From the NCBI GenBank assembly GCA_043806215.1, contig JAZDHD010000387.1, forward strand, positions 1 through 39,568: a DNA stretch of 39,568 nt. Reading direction: 5' to 3'. The translations under genes were made by a program, and so were the position numbers. Shown one piece after another: positions 8,645 through 16,912 of this stretch. This stretch comes from JAVHLK01 sp043806215 (GTDB lineage: Bacteria > Desulfobacterota > Desulfomonilia > Desulfomonilales > Desulfomonilaceae). Under the pieces are notes generated by a model, which saw only the letters and a program-made list of their open reading frames with translations, had not been told where the DNA came from and did no database searches. Each line of letters opens with the position of its first letter. Position 1 is the first letter of the stretch.

Positions 8645-10075
8645 GTGACGATGAGAAAACCTGAATATTCAGCCGAACGCCGCACTCATTGGGATGGAAT
8701 AGCGGAGCGAATGGGCACGGAAGCGACCTGGGGGGAATTCTACCATCAGACCCTGGCGGGAATCTATCGCAGGCTTGTCCTGCCCGGGCAAAAGGTGCTT
8801 GAGATAGGGTGTTCAAGGGGCGATCTTCTCGCCTCACTCAAGCCGTCTTTGGGGGTGGGAATCGACCTCTCCCGGAAGATGGTTGAAATGGCCCGGACGG
8901 CGCATCCCGATTTGATCTTCCTTCAGGCCGACGCCCACGAGATCTGCTTCAAAGAGCGTTTCGACGTGATCATACTTTCAGATCTGGTCAACGACCTGTG
9001 GGACGTGCAGCGTGCCTTCCAAGAGTTGTCGGCCGTCTCCGGTCCGCATACGCGCATTATTATGAACAGTTATAGCCGCCTCTGGGAGTACCCGTTGGCG
9101 GCCACCGAGAACCTGAATCTTGCCATGCCGCTCCTAAGGCAGAGTTGGCTGACGGCGGACGACCTGGACAACCTGCTCCGATTGACCGGATGCGAGGTGG
9201 TGAGACACTGGAGCGAGATCGTCTGCCCCGTGGACATACCGTTTCTCGCTTCCCTTCTCAATCGGTTCGTGGGCAGAATATGGCCGTTCAATCACCTTTC
9301 GTTGACCAATTTCATCGTGGCACGGCCAGTTCACGGCGCGGACCGCTTGGATCAAAAACCGGTCGTCTCGGTGATCGTTCCGGCGAGAAACGAGGAGGGG
9401 AATGTCCCGGAAATCGTCCGGAGAATTCCCGAGATGGGCGGTGGAACCGAGATCGTGTTTGTGGAGGGCCATTCCTCGGACAGTACCTATGAGGCCATTC
9501 AACGAGAAATGGCAAGCCGTCCGGACCGGCGCTGCAAACTCTTCCGCCAGACCGGTGAAGGAAAAGGCGACGCGGTGAGGATGGGATTCGAACAAGCGGA
9601 CGGCGACATCCTCATGATACTGGATGCCGATCTCACGGTTCCCCCGGAGGATTTGCCCCGATTCTACGACGCGTTGGCGACGGGAAAAGGAGAATTCATC
9701 AACGGCGTCAGGCTGGTCTATCCCATGGAGCATCAGGCCATGAGGTTCCTCAACCTTGTGGGGAACAAGCTCTTCAGTCTGGCATTCTCTTGGCTGCTTG
9801 GACAAACCCTCAAGGACACCCTCTGCGGAACCAAGGTCATGTGGCGGGAACAGTACGAACTTATCGCAGCACACAGGTCTTACTTCGGGTACCTTGACCC
9901 GTTCGGGGACTTCGATCTTATTCTGGGAGCCGCAAGGCTGAATCTCAAGATCATCGACATGCCGATACGGTACCGTGAAAGGACCTACGGAACCACGAAC
10001 ATCAGGCGGTGGCAACACGGTGTCCTGCTGTTCCGCATGCTGTTTGCCGCAGCGAGCCGGATCAAATTCGTATGA
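8645..10075 (+). CDS. Fusion: SAM-dependent methyltransferase + GT2 (polyprenyl-P-sugar synthase-like) glycosyltransferase
   Basis: This 476-residue protein has two domains. Residues 1-220 are a class I methyltransferase with motif I VLEIGCSRGDLLASL, the acidic VGIDLSRKMVEMA and FDVIILSDLVNDLW. Residues 238-476 are a family-2 glycosyltransferase with SVIVPARNEEGNVPEIVRRI, the GEGKGDAVRMGF region, the DADLTVPPEDLPRFYDAL metal/nucleotide site and CGTKVMWREQY, closest in type to dolichol/undecaprenyl-phosphate mannose or glucose synthases. The start is GTG 8645 or ATG 8651; neither has a strong ribosome site. GT-C enzymes downstream use exactly the polyprenyl-phosphate sugars such a GT2 makes, so it may be their donor supplier (inference). 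Confidence 0.88.
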   Translation: MTMRKPEYSAERRTHWDGIAERMGTEATWGEFYHQTLAGIYRRLVLPGQKVLEIGCSRGDLLASLKPSLGVGIDLSRKMVEMARTAHPDLIFLQADAHEICFKERFDVIILSDLVNDLWDVQRAFQELSAVSGPHTRIIMNSYSRLWEYPLAATENLNLAMPLLRQSWLTADDLDNLLRLTGCEVVRHWSEIVCPVDIPFLASLLNRFVGRIWPFNHLSLTNFIVARPVHGADRLDQKPVVSVIVPARNEEGNVPEIVRRIPEMGGGTEIVFVEGHSSDSTYEAIQREMASRPDRRCKLFRQTGEGKGDAVRMGFEQADGDILMILDADLTVPPEDLPRFYDALATGKGEFINGVRLVYPMEHQAMRFLNLVGNKLFSLAFSWLLGQTLKDTLCGTKVMWREQYELIAAHRSYFGYLDPFGDFDLILGAARLNLKIIDMPIRYRERTYGTTNIRRWQHGVLLFRMLFAAASRIKFV

Positions 10076-10128
10076 CTTTTGGTGGCGTGGAACTGTTGGC
10101 AAGCCGTAACGAACCGTGAAAGCCGTCG

Positions 10129-10409
10129 GCATCGACGGGCACCCACAGGGGGGTGCCCCTACAAATCAGGACCTTAGTGCTCCGCGGCGTAAATACGGTC
10201 ACGGATTTTCCGCGCTGAGATTGCTTTCCCGCGTTCTGCGCGGGACTGCGCTCCTCGCAATGACATCCCGCAATTTGTCATTGCGAGCCCGAGGCTTTGG
10301 GAGGGCGTGGCAATCTCAATAGGTTAAGAATGTGCGACCGTAATTAGGAAACTGGGCACTTAGGGTCCCGCGGAACGCGGGATGCCGCCGTCTCCCCGGA
10401 GAATCCCCG
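10129..10409. repeat. Repeat-filled gap, ending in the next gene's ribosome site
   Basis: Three pieces are visible. About 10135-10160 is GGGCACCCACAGGGGGGTGCCC; 10165-10202 is an inverted module B end (CTCCGCGGCGTAAATACGGTCAC). Bases 10217-10317 are a MITE-like element listed separately. Bases 10329-10362 are another module B end, followed by the GGGTCCCGCGGAACGCGGGATGC hairpin of modules C/A, which runs straight into the start of the next gene. Confidence 0.65.
10217..10317. repeat. MITE-like inverted repeat (GAGATTGC ... GCAATCTC)
   Basis: The element begins GAGATTGCTTTCCCGCG and ends GGCGTGGCAATCTC, with an internal CTCGCAATGAC / GTCATTGCGAG pair. This 'CATTGCGAG...GCAATCTC' type of palindromic intergenic repeat is dispersed in many bacterial genomes. 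No coding capacity. Confidence 0.6.
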
Positions 10410-11201
10410 ATGTTGCTCAAAGAACTTCTGGTTCACCCGTTGGCGAAGGGGCTCGATCCGGATGACCCGCATACCACGCTGATCCGCCAGCGCATCATCA
10501 TGAAGAAGGAGTTTCTCCGGAGGCTCTATCAGGAGTGGCACCGCGACCTGACCGCCGACCTTCCCTCAGTCGACGGGCCGGTCCTCGAGATCGGATCGGG
10601 AGCAGGCTTTCTGCAGGACTCACTTCCGGATCTCATCACCTCCGACGTGTTCTTCCTTCCCCATCTATCCGTCGTGCTCGACGCAGGAGCCATGCCGTTC
10701 GGCACAGCCGTATTGAGAGCCGTGCTCATGATCGACGTGCTTCATCATCTTCCCCTCCCCCGGCACTTCTTCACGGAAGCGGCACGATGCGTCAAACCTG
10801 GCGGGGTAATCGTTATGATCGAACCCTGGGTCACGCCCTGGTCCGGTTTCGTCTATTCCCGCCTGCACACGGAGCCCTTTGATCCAACCGCGGAGCAGTG
10901 GGAATTCCCCTCTTCCGGTCCGTTGTCCGGGGCCAACGGCGCTCTTCCCTGGATCATCTTTCAGCGGGACCGCACGGTATTTGAAGAGAGTTTTCCCGCT
11001 TGGCGGGTCACCGGCATAGATCTCGGGATGCCGGTAAGCTACCTGCTTTCGGGCGGGATAAGCATGCGGGCCTTCTTGCCCGGTTTTGCCTTCGGAGCGG
11101 TCCGCCGCGCAGAAACGCTTCTTCGTCCATGGATGCACGGTCTTGCCATGTTCGCGAAAATCGTCTTAACTAGAAGAATGGACCACCTGGTTCACGAGTG
11201 A
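10410..11201 (+). CDS. SAM-dependent methyltransferase, class I
   Basis: The 263-residue protein starts at ATG 10410 after CCCCGGAGAATCCCCG. A Rossmann methyltransferase core is visible: VLEIGSGAGFLQDSL (motif I, near residue 58), LSVVLDAGAMPFGTAVLRAV, then MIDVLHHLPLPRHFFTEAAR and RCVKPGGVIVMIEPWVTP (motifs II-III). The C-terminal part has aromatic/hydrophobic segments that may contact lipid or membrane. Members of this group near glycosyltransferases usually modify sugars or polyprenyl-linked glycans; the substrate here is unknown. It is separated from the fusion enzyme upstream by repeats, so it may have its own promoter, and it precedes the TPR membrane protein by 118 bases. Confidence 0.85.
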   Translation: MLLKELLVHPLAKGLDPDDPHTTLIRQRIIMKKEFLRRLYQEWHRDLTADLPSVDGPVLEIGSGAGFLQDSLPDLITSDVFFLPHLSVVLDAGAMPFGTAVLRAVLMIDVLHHLPLPRHFFTEAARCVKPGGVIVMIEPWVTPWSGFVYSRLHTEPFDPTAEQWEFPSSGPLSGANGALPWIIFQRDRTVFEESFPAWRVTGIDLGMPVSYLLSGGISMRAFLPGFAFGAVRRAETLLRPWMHGLAMFAKIVLTRRMDHLVHE

Positions 11202-11318
11202 GGCATCTCCATGAAAACGTACCGATGACGACCGGCCGCTGATTCTCCGAGGCGTGACGGCTCATGTGCTTAATACCGCTCTTCTGCGGTGACAAATTGC
11301 TGAAGAAGGAGACCGGAA

Positions 11319-14309
11319 TTGTGTAAGGAGCTTGACGGCACAGTATGCGGGGAAACGAGAAATAGTGAGCCGGTGGGAATCGAAAAGGGCGAGGGGCTGT
11401 TTTCCCTTCGCCGACTGGGGATCGCGCTCGTCGTGTTTTCAGCTGCGGCGGCGGCCTGTCACTGGCTTGGGTCCAACTCCCTGATGGTCTATGACGGCGC
11501 CTATTTCATCAAGAGCAAGGAACCCATCTTTGCGAGCCATGACGTCATGGCACTGATCGGCATAGTCCCGGTAAGGCCCCTTTTCCTGTTCACGTTTTAT
11601 CTCAACTATCTGCTCACCGGTATGGACCCGTTTTATTTTCGATTGGTCAACGCGCTCATGTCCGCATGTGCCGGCATTGTTCTCACGCTGTTCGCAATGA
11701 TGTTGTTCAACGCCCCGGGAGCAAACGTGCCGGGCACTCGACACGCCAAGCAATGGGTGAGTCTTTTCCTGGGACTGCTCTTCGTTGTCCATCCATTGCA
11801 GAGCCTTGTGGTTCTTTACATCTGGCAGCGGGAAGCCGTAATGGCGTGTCTTTTCTATTTCTCTTCACTCACTGCATATATGGCCGTGAGATCGAGGCGC
11901 ATGGAAAGCGCCGCCTTGGGGTATTCGCTCACTTCCATCCTGTTCCTGGCGGGCATGCTCTCCAAGGAGAATCTCGCAACCGTACCAGTCGCATTACTCT
12001 TGGCCGAGTTCACCATACTGGGACAAACCCCGCGCCAATGCCTCCGGAGGGCGTTGATCATCGCCGGAATATTCTTACCCTCGGTCATTGTGTACCTCGC
12101 GGTCACGAACGCCATCCATGAACCTCACAGTGAATTGGTCCAAGGGATTACCGCTCGTCTCCTGGATCACTACACCTATGGAGGTGTGACAATCGCCGAA
12201 GTCGTCATGACCCAATGCAGGATCTTCTTCTCGTACATGTTCATGATGCTCTTCCCTTTCGTGCGTGACGTCGAGTTCATGAGGGCGGAAATCATCTCGC
12301 GATCCTTGCTCGATCCTCCGACAACCTTGGCGGCAGTGTGCGGCGTCAGCGCCCTCGTGGGAGGCGCCGTTCTCCTGGTCAGGCGCAGTCCGCTGATTTC
12401 TTTTGGTATCCTTTTCATGTTCGTGAGCCTTCTCCCGGAGTCCCTCCTCATCCCCCAATACCTCTTTTTCGGTTACCGGGCGATTCTTCCCATGGCAGGC
12501 CTTCTTCTGATAGCGGGAGCAGGAATTCTCTTTGCAGGCGATTGGGTGCGGACCCGAATGTCCGTCCCTGCATTCCGGACGGCGGCAGCAGTGGGACTGA
12601 TCGTTCCTCTGGTGGTCTTTGCGTCGGTCACCGCGTTGAGGGCATCCCGATGGAATCATCTCTCGTTTTGGACGGATCTCGCCGCCCAATTGCCGCGCTA
12701 CTCGAAGGACTTGGAAACTGTTCCGTTTCTCGACGTCTCGGTAAACTGCATGTCCACCCTGGTCGATGCCGAAAAGAACGCGGAAGCCATCGATCTCTTC
12801 CAGCGCGTGTTGGCCTTCAACCGGTCCCCGGAGGGCACGGGATCGAAAAACGCCGACATCAAGGACTCGGTTGACGCATTCCTTGCCGTGTTCAAGGACC
12901 AGAAGATGCGTTCGGGCGGAGCGCTTATCGCTCTGGGAGCAGCCCTTCAGTTGAGCGGGAGGATCGGCGATTCCAAGATTGCTTTCGAGAAGGCAATTGA
13001 TCTTGAACCGCATCATACCGACGTGCACCTTACCCTGGGCGCCATGTTGGAGAATGAGGGCAAGATCGAAAACGCAATCGAGCATTACAAGAAAGCTGTT
13101 GAAATAGATCCCGGCCACGCTCATGCCCACAACTGTTTAGGAAATGCGTTAAAGAGGCAGGGGAATCTGCGGGGCGCGGCCGAGGAGTATCTCAAGGCCG
13201 TGCAGTCGGATCCATATGCCCCCATGGGATACGTGAACCTTGGCCGGGCATATCAGGAGGCGGGATACTACCGGGAGGCCCTCGAAGAGTATTTCACGGC
13301 TCTGCAATTGGACCCGGAATCAGCGGACGGGTATTACGGAATCGCCCGGGCCATGGCCGAAACGGGCAACGTGTCGGACGCACTGACAAATTACCGAAAG
13401 GCTCTTGAACTCAATCCCGGCCTGGCTGAAGCGCACAGCGACCTGGCATTGGCTCTCGAAGCCATCGGCAGGCTGCCGGAAGCCATCGAGCACCACAGAA
13501 AAGCCGCCGAGATCAACCCGTATGCTCCGCTCAACTTCATCCTCCTGGGAAGGTCTCTCAGAATGGCCGGCCATACCGCCGAGGCCGTCGCCGTGCTCAA
13601 TAAGGCCGTTCAGTCGGCCCCCGACCAGGCCGCCCCCCACCACCACTTGGGGGTTGCACTGGAAAATGCCGGCGAACTCTCGTTGGCGGCACGACACCTC
13701 GAGAAGGCCGTGGAACTGGAACCAACTTCCGCAGAGGCCCATACCGATCTGGCAATCGTGCGTTTCAAACAGGGAAGAATCTCGAAGGCCATCGGCCTGC
13801 TCAAGACGGCCGTCTCGTTGGATCAGTCATTGCCCGCGGCTCATTTGTACTTGGGCAAGACTCTGGAGGCGACCGGGGACGAACAACTCGCTCAAGAGCA
13901 CTTCGAAAAGGCGATCCGGCTTCAACCCGATTCGGCACAGGCCCGCTTGGCGTTGGCAAACAGCTTGTTGCGCCGCGGTCATGCGGCCGCAGCCATCAAG
14001 AAGTATCACGAAACACTTAAGCTCGATCCTGACCTGCCGAACGCCCGTGCGAACATGGCAGTGGCGCTGCTGTACGAGAAGAGGGTACCCGAAGCCATTG
14101 TGGAAATCGGTAAAGCGCTGTCGCTCAACAAGAAAAGTGCCGAGGTGATGCACGCATTGGGACTGGCGTTTCATCAAATGAACAAAGAGGAGCGAGCCGG
14201 AGAGTACTTCGAGGAAGCACTTCGTTTGGATCCTAAAAACCGTGAGGCGCTCGAGCGCCTCCGTCGTCGGGACAAAAATCAAAAGAGCGGTGATACCGAG
14301 GGCCTGTGA
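11319..14309 (+). CDS. GT-C-like multi-pass membrane protein with 13 TPRs (TMTC-like putative O-glycosyltransferase)
   Basis: This 996-residue protein begins at TTG 11319, with AAGAAGGAG seven bases upstream; no better start exists. Residues 28-460 hold about ten membrane segments. A loop after the first has MVYDGAYFIKSKEP and RPLFLFTFYLNYLLTGMD, and later HPLQSLVVLYIWQREAVMA and MLSKENLATVPVALL. This layout matches GT-C enzymes such as eukaryotic TMTC1-4, which O-mannosylate proteins. Residues about 530-980 are thirteen consecutive 34-residue TPRs, close to the array of O-GlcNAc transferase, probably binding a protein partner. The protein should sit in the inner membrane with catalytic loops and, by homology, TPRs on the outer face. 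The next gene encodes a Thr-rich secreted protein. Catalytic activity is inferred, not proven. A shorter paralogue lies at 36684-38432. Confidence 0.82.
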   Translation: MCKELDGTVCGETRNSEPVGIEKGEGLFSLRRLGIALVVFSAAAAACHWLGSNSLMVYDGAYFIKSKEPIFASHDVMALIGIVPVRPLFLFTFYLNYLLTGMDPFYFRLVNALMSACAGIVLTLFAMMLFNAPGANVPGTRHAKQWVSLFLGLLFVVHPLQSLVVLYIWQREAVMACLFYFSSLTAYMAVRSRRMESAALGYSLTSILFLAGMLSKENLATVPVALLLAEFTILGQTPRQCLRRALIIAGIFLPSVIVYLAVTNAIHEPHSELVQGITARLLDHYTYGGVTIAEVVMTQCRIFFSYMFMMLFPFVRDVEFMRAEIISRSLLDPPTTLAAVCGVSALVGGAVLLVRRSPLISFGILFMFVSLLPESLLIPQYLFFGYRAILPMAGLLLIAGAGILFAGDWVRTRMSVPAFRTAAAVGLIVPLVVFASVTALRASRWNHLSFWTDLAAQLPRYSKDLETVPFLDVSVNCMSTLVDAEKNAEAIDLFQRVLAFNRSPEGTGSKNADIKDSVDAFLAVFKDQKMRSGGALIALGAALQLSGRIGDSKIAFEKAIDLEPHHTDVHLTLGAMLENEGKIENAIEHYKKAVEIDPGHAHAHNCLGNALKRQGNLRGAAEEYLKAVQSDPYAPMGYVNLGRAYQEAGYYREALEEYFTALQLDPESADGYYGIARAMAETGNVSDALTNYRKALELNPGLAEAHSDLALALEAIGRLPEAIEHHRKAAEINPYAPLNFILLGRSLRMAGHTAEAVAVLNKAVQSAPDQAAPHHHLGVALENAGELSLAARHLEKAVELEPTSAEAHTDLAIVRFKQGRISKAIGLLKTAVSLDQSLPAAHLYLGKTLEATGDEQLAQEHFEKAIRLQPDSAQARLALANSLLRRGHAAAAIKKYHETLKLDPDLPNARANMAVALLYEKRVPEAIVEIGKALSLNKKSAEVMHALGLAFHQMNKEERAGEYFEEALRLDPKNREALERLRRRDKNQKSGDTEGL

Positions 14310-14771
14310 GCGGAAGCCTCAACAAAGTTCGGAGAATATTCTTGACAGTGAGGGCGACAGGTTCTAAACTATCTTATAATAATAGAAATGGTGTCCGGGA
14401 ATTGCGCTGGACACCGCCGACGTTTCCCAACCACTTAAGCAATAACGATCTTCCAACGCATCCACAACAACCCGGTCGGCTGCAGCGTATGTGGGCGACT
14501 ACATGCTTCCGGGGAGAAATACGCGGGTGATTGGCTACGGCCTGGTCAATAGAAGGCCGAAGAGATTCGGCGGCCCGATGGTTCAATTACTGCAGAACGG
14601 GGAGGACAAACGGGAATTCGGCCATGGGCACGAGACCCGGCGTGTCTTGATTGGCAGCGTCGGCAACCGGGCTCAGCGTTTAACACAAGGGTATTTTGTC
14701 GTTCATGAGGGGTTGGGTGACGAAGACTTACGCGAAATATGCCCCCGCAAGCCGTTATGGAGGACTGCCGG
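14310..14771 (+). other. Long leader region of the Thr-repeat protein gene
   Basis: No convincing gene is seen. The region contains the promoter at 14342-14370, a second TATAAT at 14375-14380, and an inverted repeat GGTGTCC/GGACACC around 14391-14415. It then runs about 350 bases to the start codon. The small open frames at 14306-14530 and 14491-14775 have weak ribosome sites and no family character. Confidence 0.45.
14342..14370 (+). promoter_or_regulatory. Sigma70-type promoter
   Basis: A consensus TTGACA at 14342-14347 is followed after exactly 17 bases by TAAACT at 14365-14370, in an A/T-rich patch unlike the surroundings. It points at the FecR/Thr-repeat gene and implies a 5' leader of roughly 390 bases. 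Confidence 0.55.
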
Positions 14772-16868
14772 ATGACCAGGATGATCAGTCGACTCAGTAG
14801 CGTGTCGGCCCTAATACTGTTCCTTTCGACCATGTCGGGTCTGCAATTCACCTATGCTCAAGACTCAATCGGTACGGTTCAGGGGGTTCAAAACTCAGGT
14901 TTTGTCCTCCATGCGGGAAAAGCCGAATATGAACAGGTGAAGAGAGGCGATCCGATCTTCATACAGGACATGCTCGTCACCGATCCCGATCAGGACGGCA
15001 AGATCTGGTGGAGGGGAAACGGACCGCACGAAAGCGATGTTTCAATGGGCCGGAATTCGGCCTTCACCTTCTTGAGCTTCCAACCGGAAGGGCCGGCGTC
15101 ACATTTTGCAGGCCAGGTGGATCGGGGTATCATCCGATTCAGAAAGAAGCTGAGCCTCCAAAACCCTCAATCATCGTTTACGGTCATTTCCCCCACGGCC
15201 CTCGTATCCGTCATGCCCACGAGAGACACCGCGGACTTCGTCGTAGAATCCCTCGATCAATACCGTACGTCGATCACCGTGATCCGCGGCGAGGTGCGGG
15301 TATCCAACGTGATCGAAGAGATTCAGGCCGAGCGGCTCCTGAGGGCTTGCGAAACGGTCATCGTGGAGAAGGACAAGGCCCCGGGGCCCGTCATGCGGGT
15401 ATCGGCGGAGTATCTGAGAGCCCTGATCGATTTTACCACCATACCCAACACGCTCCCGAGAGAATTACCTCAATGTGAAAGACCGCCTGCGCCTCCTGAA
15501 TCCCCCATCCCGCTCGACTACTACGAGTCCTTTGAGCCGGATGTCATCATCGTACCCGGCGACGAAGGCTACTATCCGTTTCCCGTGCCTATTCCGTGGC
15601 CGACTCCGCCTCCGGTGTATCCGACCTATCCCACAAGATTCACCGTACCCACGAGGTTCACTATACCCACGCTGATCACGGAGCCTACTCGCCATACGAT
15701 TCCGACGAGGTTGACTGTACCAACTCGGCTTACCATGCCGACTCACCCTACGATTCCCACTAGGTTGACTGTACCCACGCGGGTTACCATGCCGACGCGG
15801 CCGACCATTCCCACGCGGTTTACGATACCGACGAGATTCACTATTCAAACCATCCGGACATTCCCGACCATCAGCACTCTCATGACGTTCCCAACACGGC
15901 TCACGATTCGGACGTTTCCGACCTTCGCGACAATCCGCACGTTCCCGACGTTCGGAACCTTACCGACCAGCCGGACGTTTCCGACCTTCGCGACAATCCG
16001 CACGTTCCCGACTCTTCCGACCATCCGGACGATACCGACCTTTGCAACGATCCGGACCATTGGAACGCTCCCGACGTTGCAGCCTACGCTGACTATTCCC
16101 ACGGGAATCACCTTCCGGCCGACAGTGAAGATTCCTACGGCGGCAACCGTAGACCCGTCTCTTCCCACATTGCCCACGAGAGCCACCATTCAAACCGTGC
16201 CTACCAGGGTCACGCTTCCGACGAGGGTTTCCATTGAGACGATCCGGACTGTGCCCACGAGGATCACAATCCCGACAAGAGCCACCATGCAAACCCTGCC
16301 GACTCGGCTAACCGTTCAGCCCACACAGTTGCCCACGAGGGCCACCATGAGAACCCTGCCGACCAGGGTCACGCTCCCGACGAGGGCTTCCATTGGGACG
16401 ATCCGGACTCTGCCCACGAGGACCACAATCCCGACAAGAGCCACCATTCAAACCCTGAGGACCATGCCGACCAGGCCCGTCATTCAGACCATGCGGACGA
16501 TGCCGACGAGAGCTACGCTTCAAACCATACGGACCTCGCCGACGAGGGCAACGGTTGACCGCCCGACCAGTACCCGGTCCACTCTGGTTCCGAGGACCAC
16601 CATTGACTCCGCCGGAAGACCGAGTGTTTCTCCCCGGACTACCGTTACCCGTGAGCGTACGAGGGAAGTCGACCGGGAGAGACGTGACACCAGACCGCGC
16701 GGCAGCGGCCAAGATGAAGTCCGGCAACAGCCGCGAAGGCAAGTTCCACGACAGGAACAACCGAGGGAACGCATGGAACAACCGAAGCAGCCCCAACAAC
16801 AACGGATGCAGCCAAGAGAACCGGGTGGTTCCGGCGAACCGCGACAACGGGGGAGAGGAAGGGACTGA
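14772..16868 (+). CDS. Secreted FecR-domain protein with a long Thr-every-third-residue array
   Basis: From ATG 14772 (GGAGG eight bases upstream) the product is 698 residues. A signal peptide covers residues 1-30 (hydrophobic core VSALILFLSTMSGL, likely cleavage near TYA-QD). Residues 32-215 form a FecR-type domain, with DGKIWWRGNGPHESDVSMG, RGIIRFRKKL and VIRGEVRVSN; a Pro-rich linker follows to 282. Residues 283-594 are built of tripeptides ending in Thr: PTRFTIPTRFTI in the first block, FPTFATIRT in the next, LPTRATIQT later. The first 51 triplets (to residue 435) are uninterrupted. The tail 595-698 is rich in Arg, Gln and Pro, including RQQPRRQVPRQEQPRE. I know no family with this array. 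With three residues per turn, a polyproline-II helix would put all Thr on one face, as in antifreeze glycoproteins, so O-glycosylation is plausible (inference). GT-C-like genes flank it. Confidence 0.9.
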   Translation: MTRMISRLSSVSALILFLSTMSGLQFTYAQDSIGTVQGVQNSGFVLHAGKAEYEQVKRGDPIFIQDMLVTDPDQDGKIWWRGNGPHESDVSMGRNSAFTFLSFQPEGPASHFAGQVDRGIIRFRKKLSLQNPQSSFTVISPTALVSVMPTRDTADFVVESLDQYRTSITVIRGEVRVSNVIEEIQAERLLRACETVIVEKDKAPGPVMRVSAEYLRALIDFTTIPNTLPRELPQCERPPAPPESPIPLDYYESFEPDVIIVPGDEGYYPFPVPIPWPTPPPVYPTYPTRFTVPTRFTIPTLITEPTRHTIPTRLTVPTRLTMPTHPTIPTRLTVPTRVTMPTRPTIPTRFTIPTRFTIQTIRTFPTISTLMTFPTRLTIRTFPTFATIRTFPTFGTLPTSRTFPTFATIRTFPTLPTIRTIPTFATIRTIGTLPTLQPTLTIPTGITFRPTVKIPTAATVDPSLPTLPTRATIQTVPTRVTLPTRVSIETIRTVPTRITIPTRATMQTLPTRLTVQPTQLPTRATMRTLPTRVTLPTRASIGTIRTLPTRTTIPTRATIQTLRTMPTRPVIQTMRTMPTRATLQTIRTSPTRATVDRPTSTRSTLVPRTTIDSAGRPSVSPRTTVTRERTREVDRERRDTRPRGSGQDEVRQQPRRQVPRQEQPRERMEQPKQPQQQRMQPREPGGSGEPRQRGRGRD
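15618..16553 (+). repeat. Coding minisatellite (9-base/18-base periodicity)
   Basis: Every third codon in this tract is ACN. A 41-base segment is repeated exactly at 15909-15949 and 15972-16012 (both begin CGGACGTTTCCGACCTTCGC), which indicates recent duplication within the array. The phase shifts once near 16077, where the triplet pattern is briefly lost, and then resumes. Confidence 0.9.
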
Positions 16869-16912
16869 CGTCGGTGACACCGTGAGGTGATTGTCACGAG
16901 AACGCACGAGGA

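Noticed and set aside
11319..14309. Assignment of the 13-TPR protein as a soluble O-GlcNAc transferase
   Set aside because: The TPR array is similar, but there is no GT41 catalytic domain; the catalytic candidate is the N-terminal multi-pass GT-C-like region.
14491..14775. 94-codon open frame in the leader of the Thr-array gene
   Set aside because: GTG start with weak ribosome site, no protein-family character, and it overlaps the better-supported start region of the next gene.
15845..16189. Minus-strand frame rich in Val-Gly repeats opposite the Thr array
   Set aside because: It is the complement of the Thr-codon repeat; the periodicity is inherited from the plus-strand gene, and there is no ribosome site.
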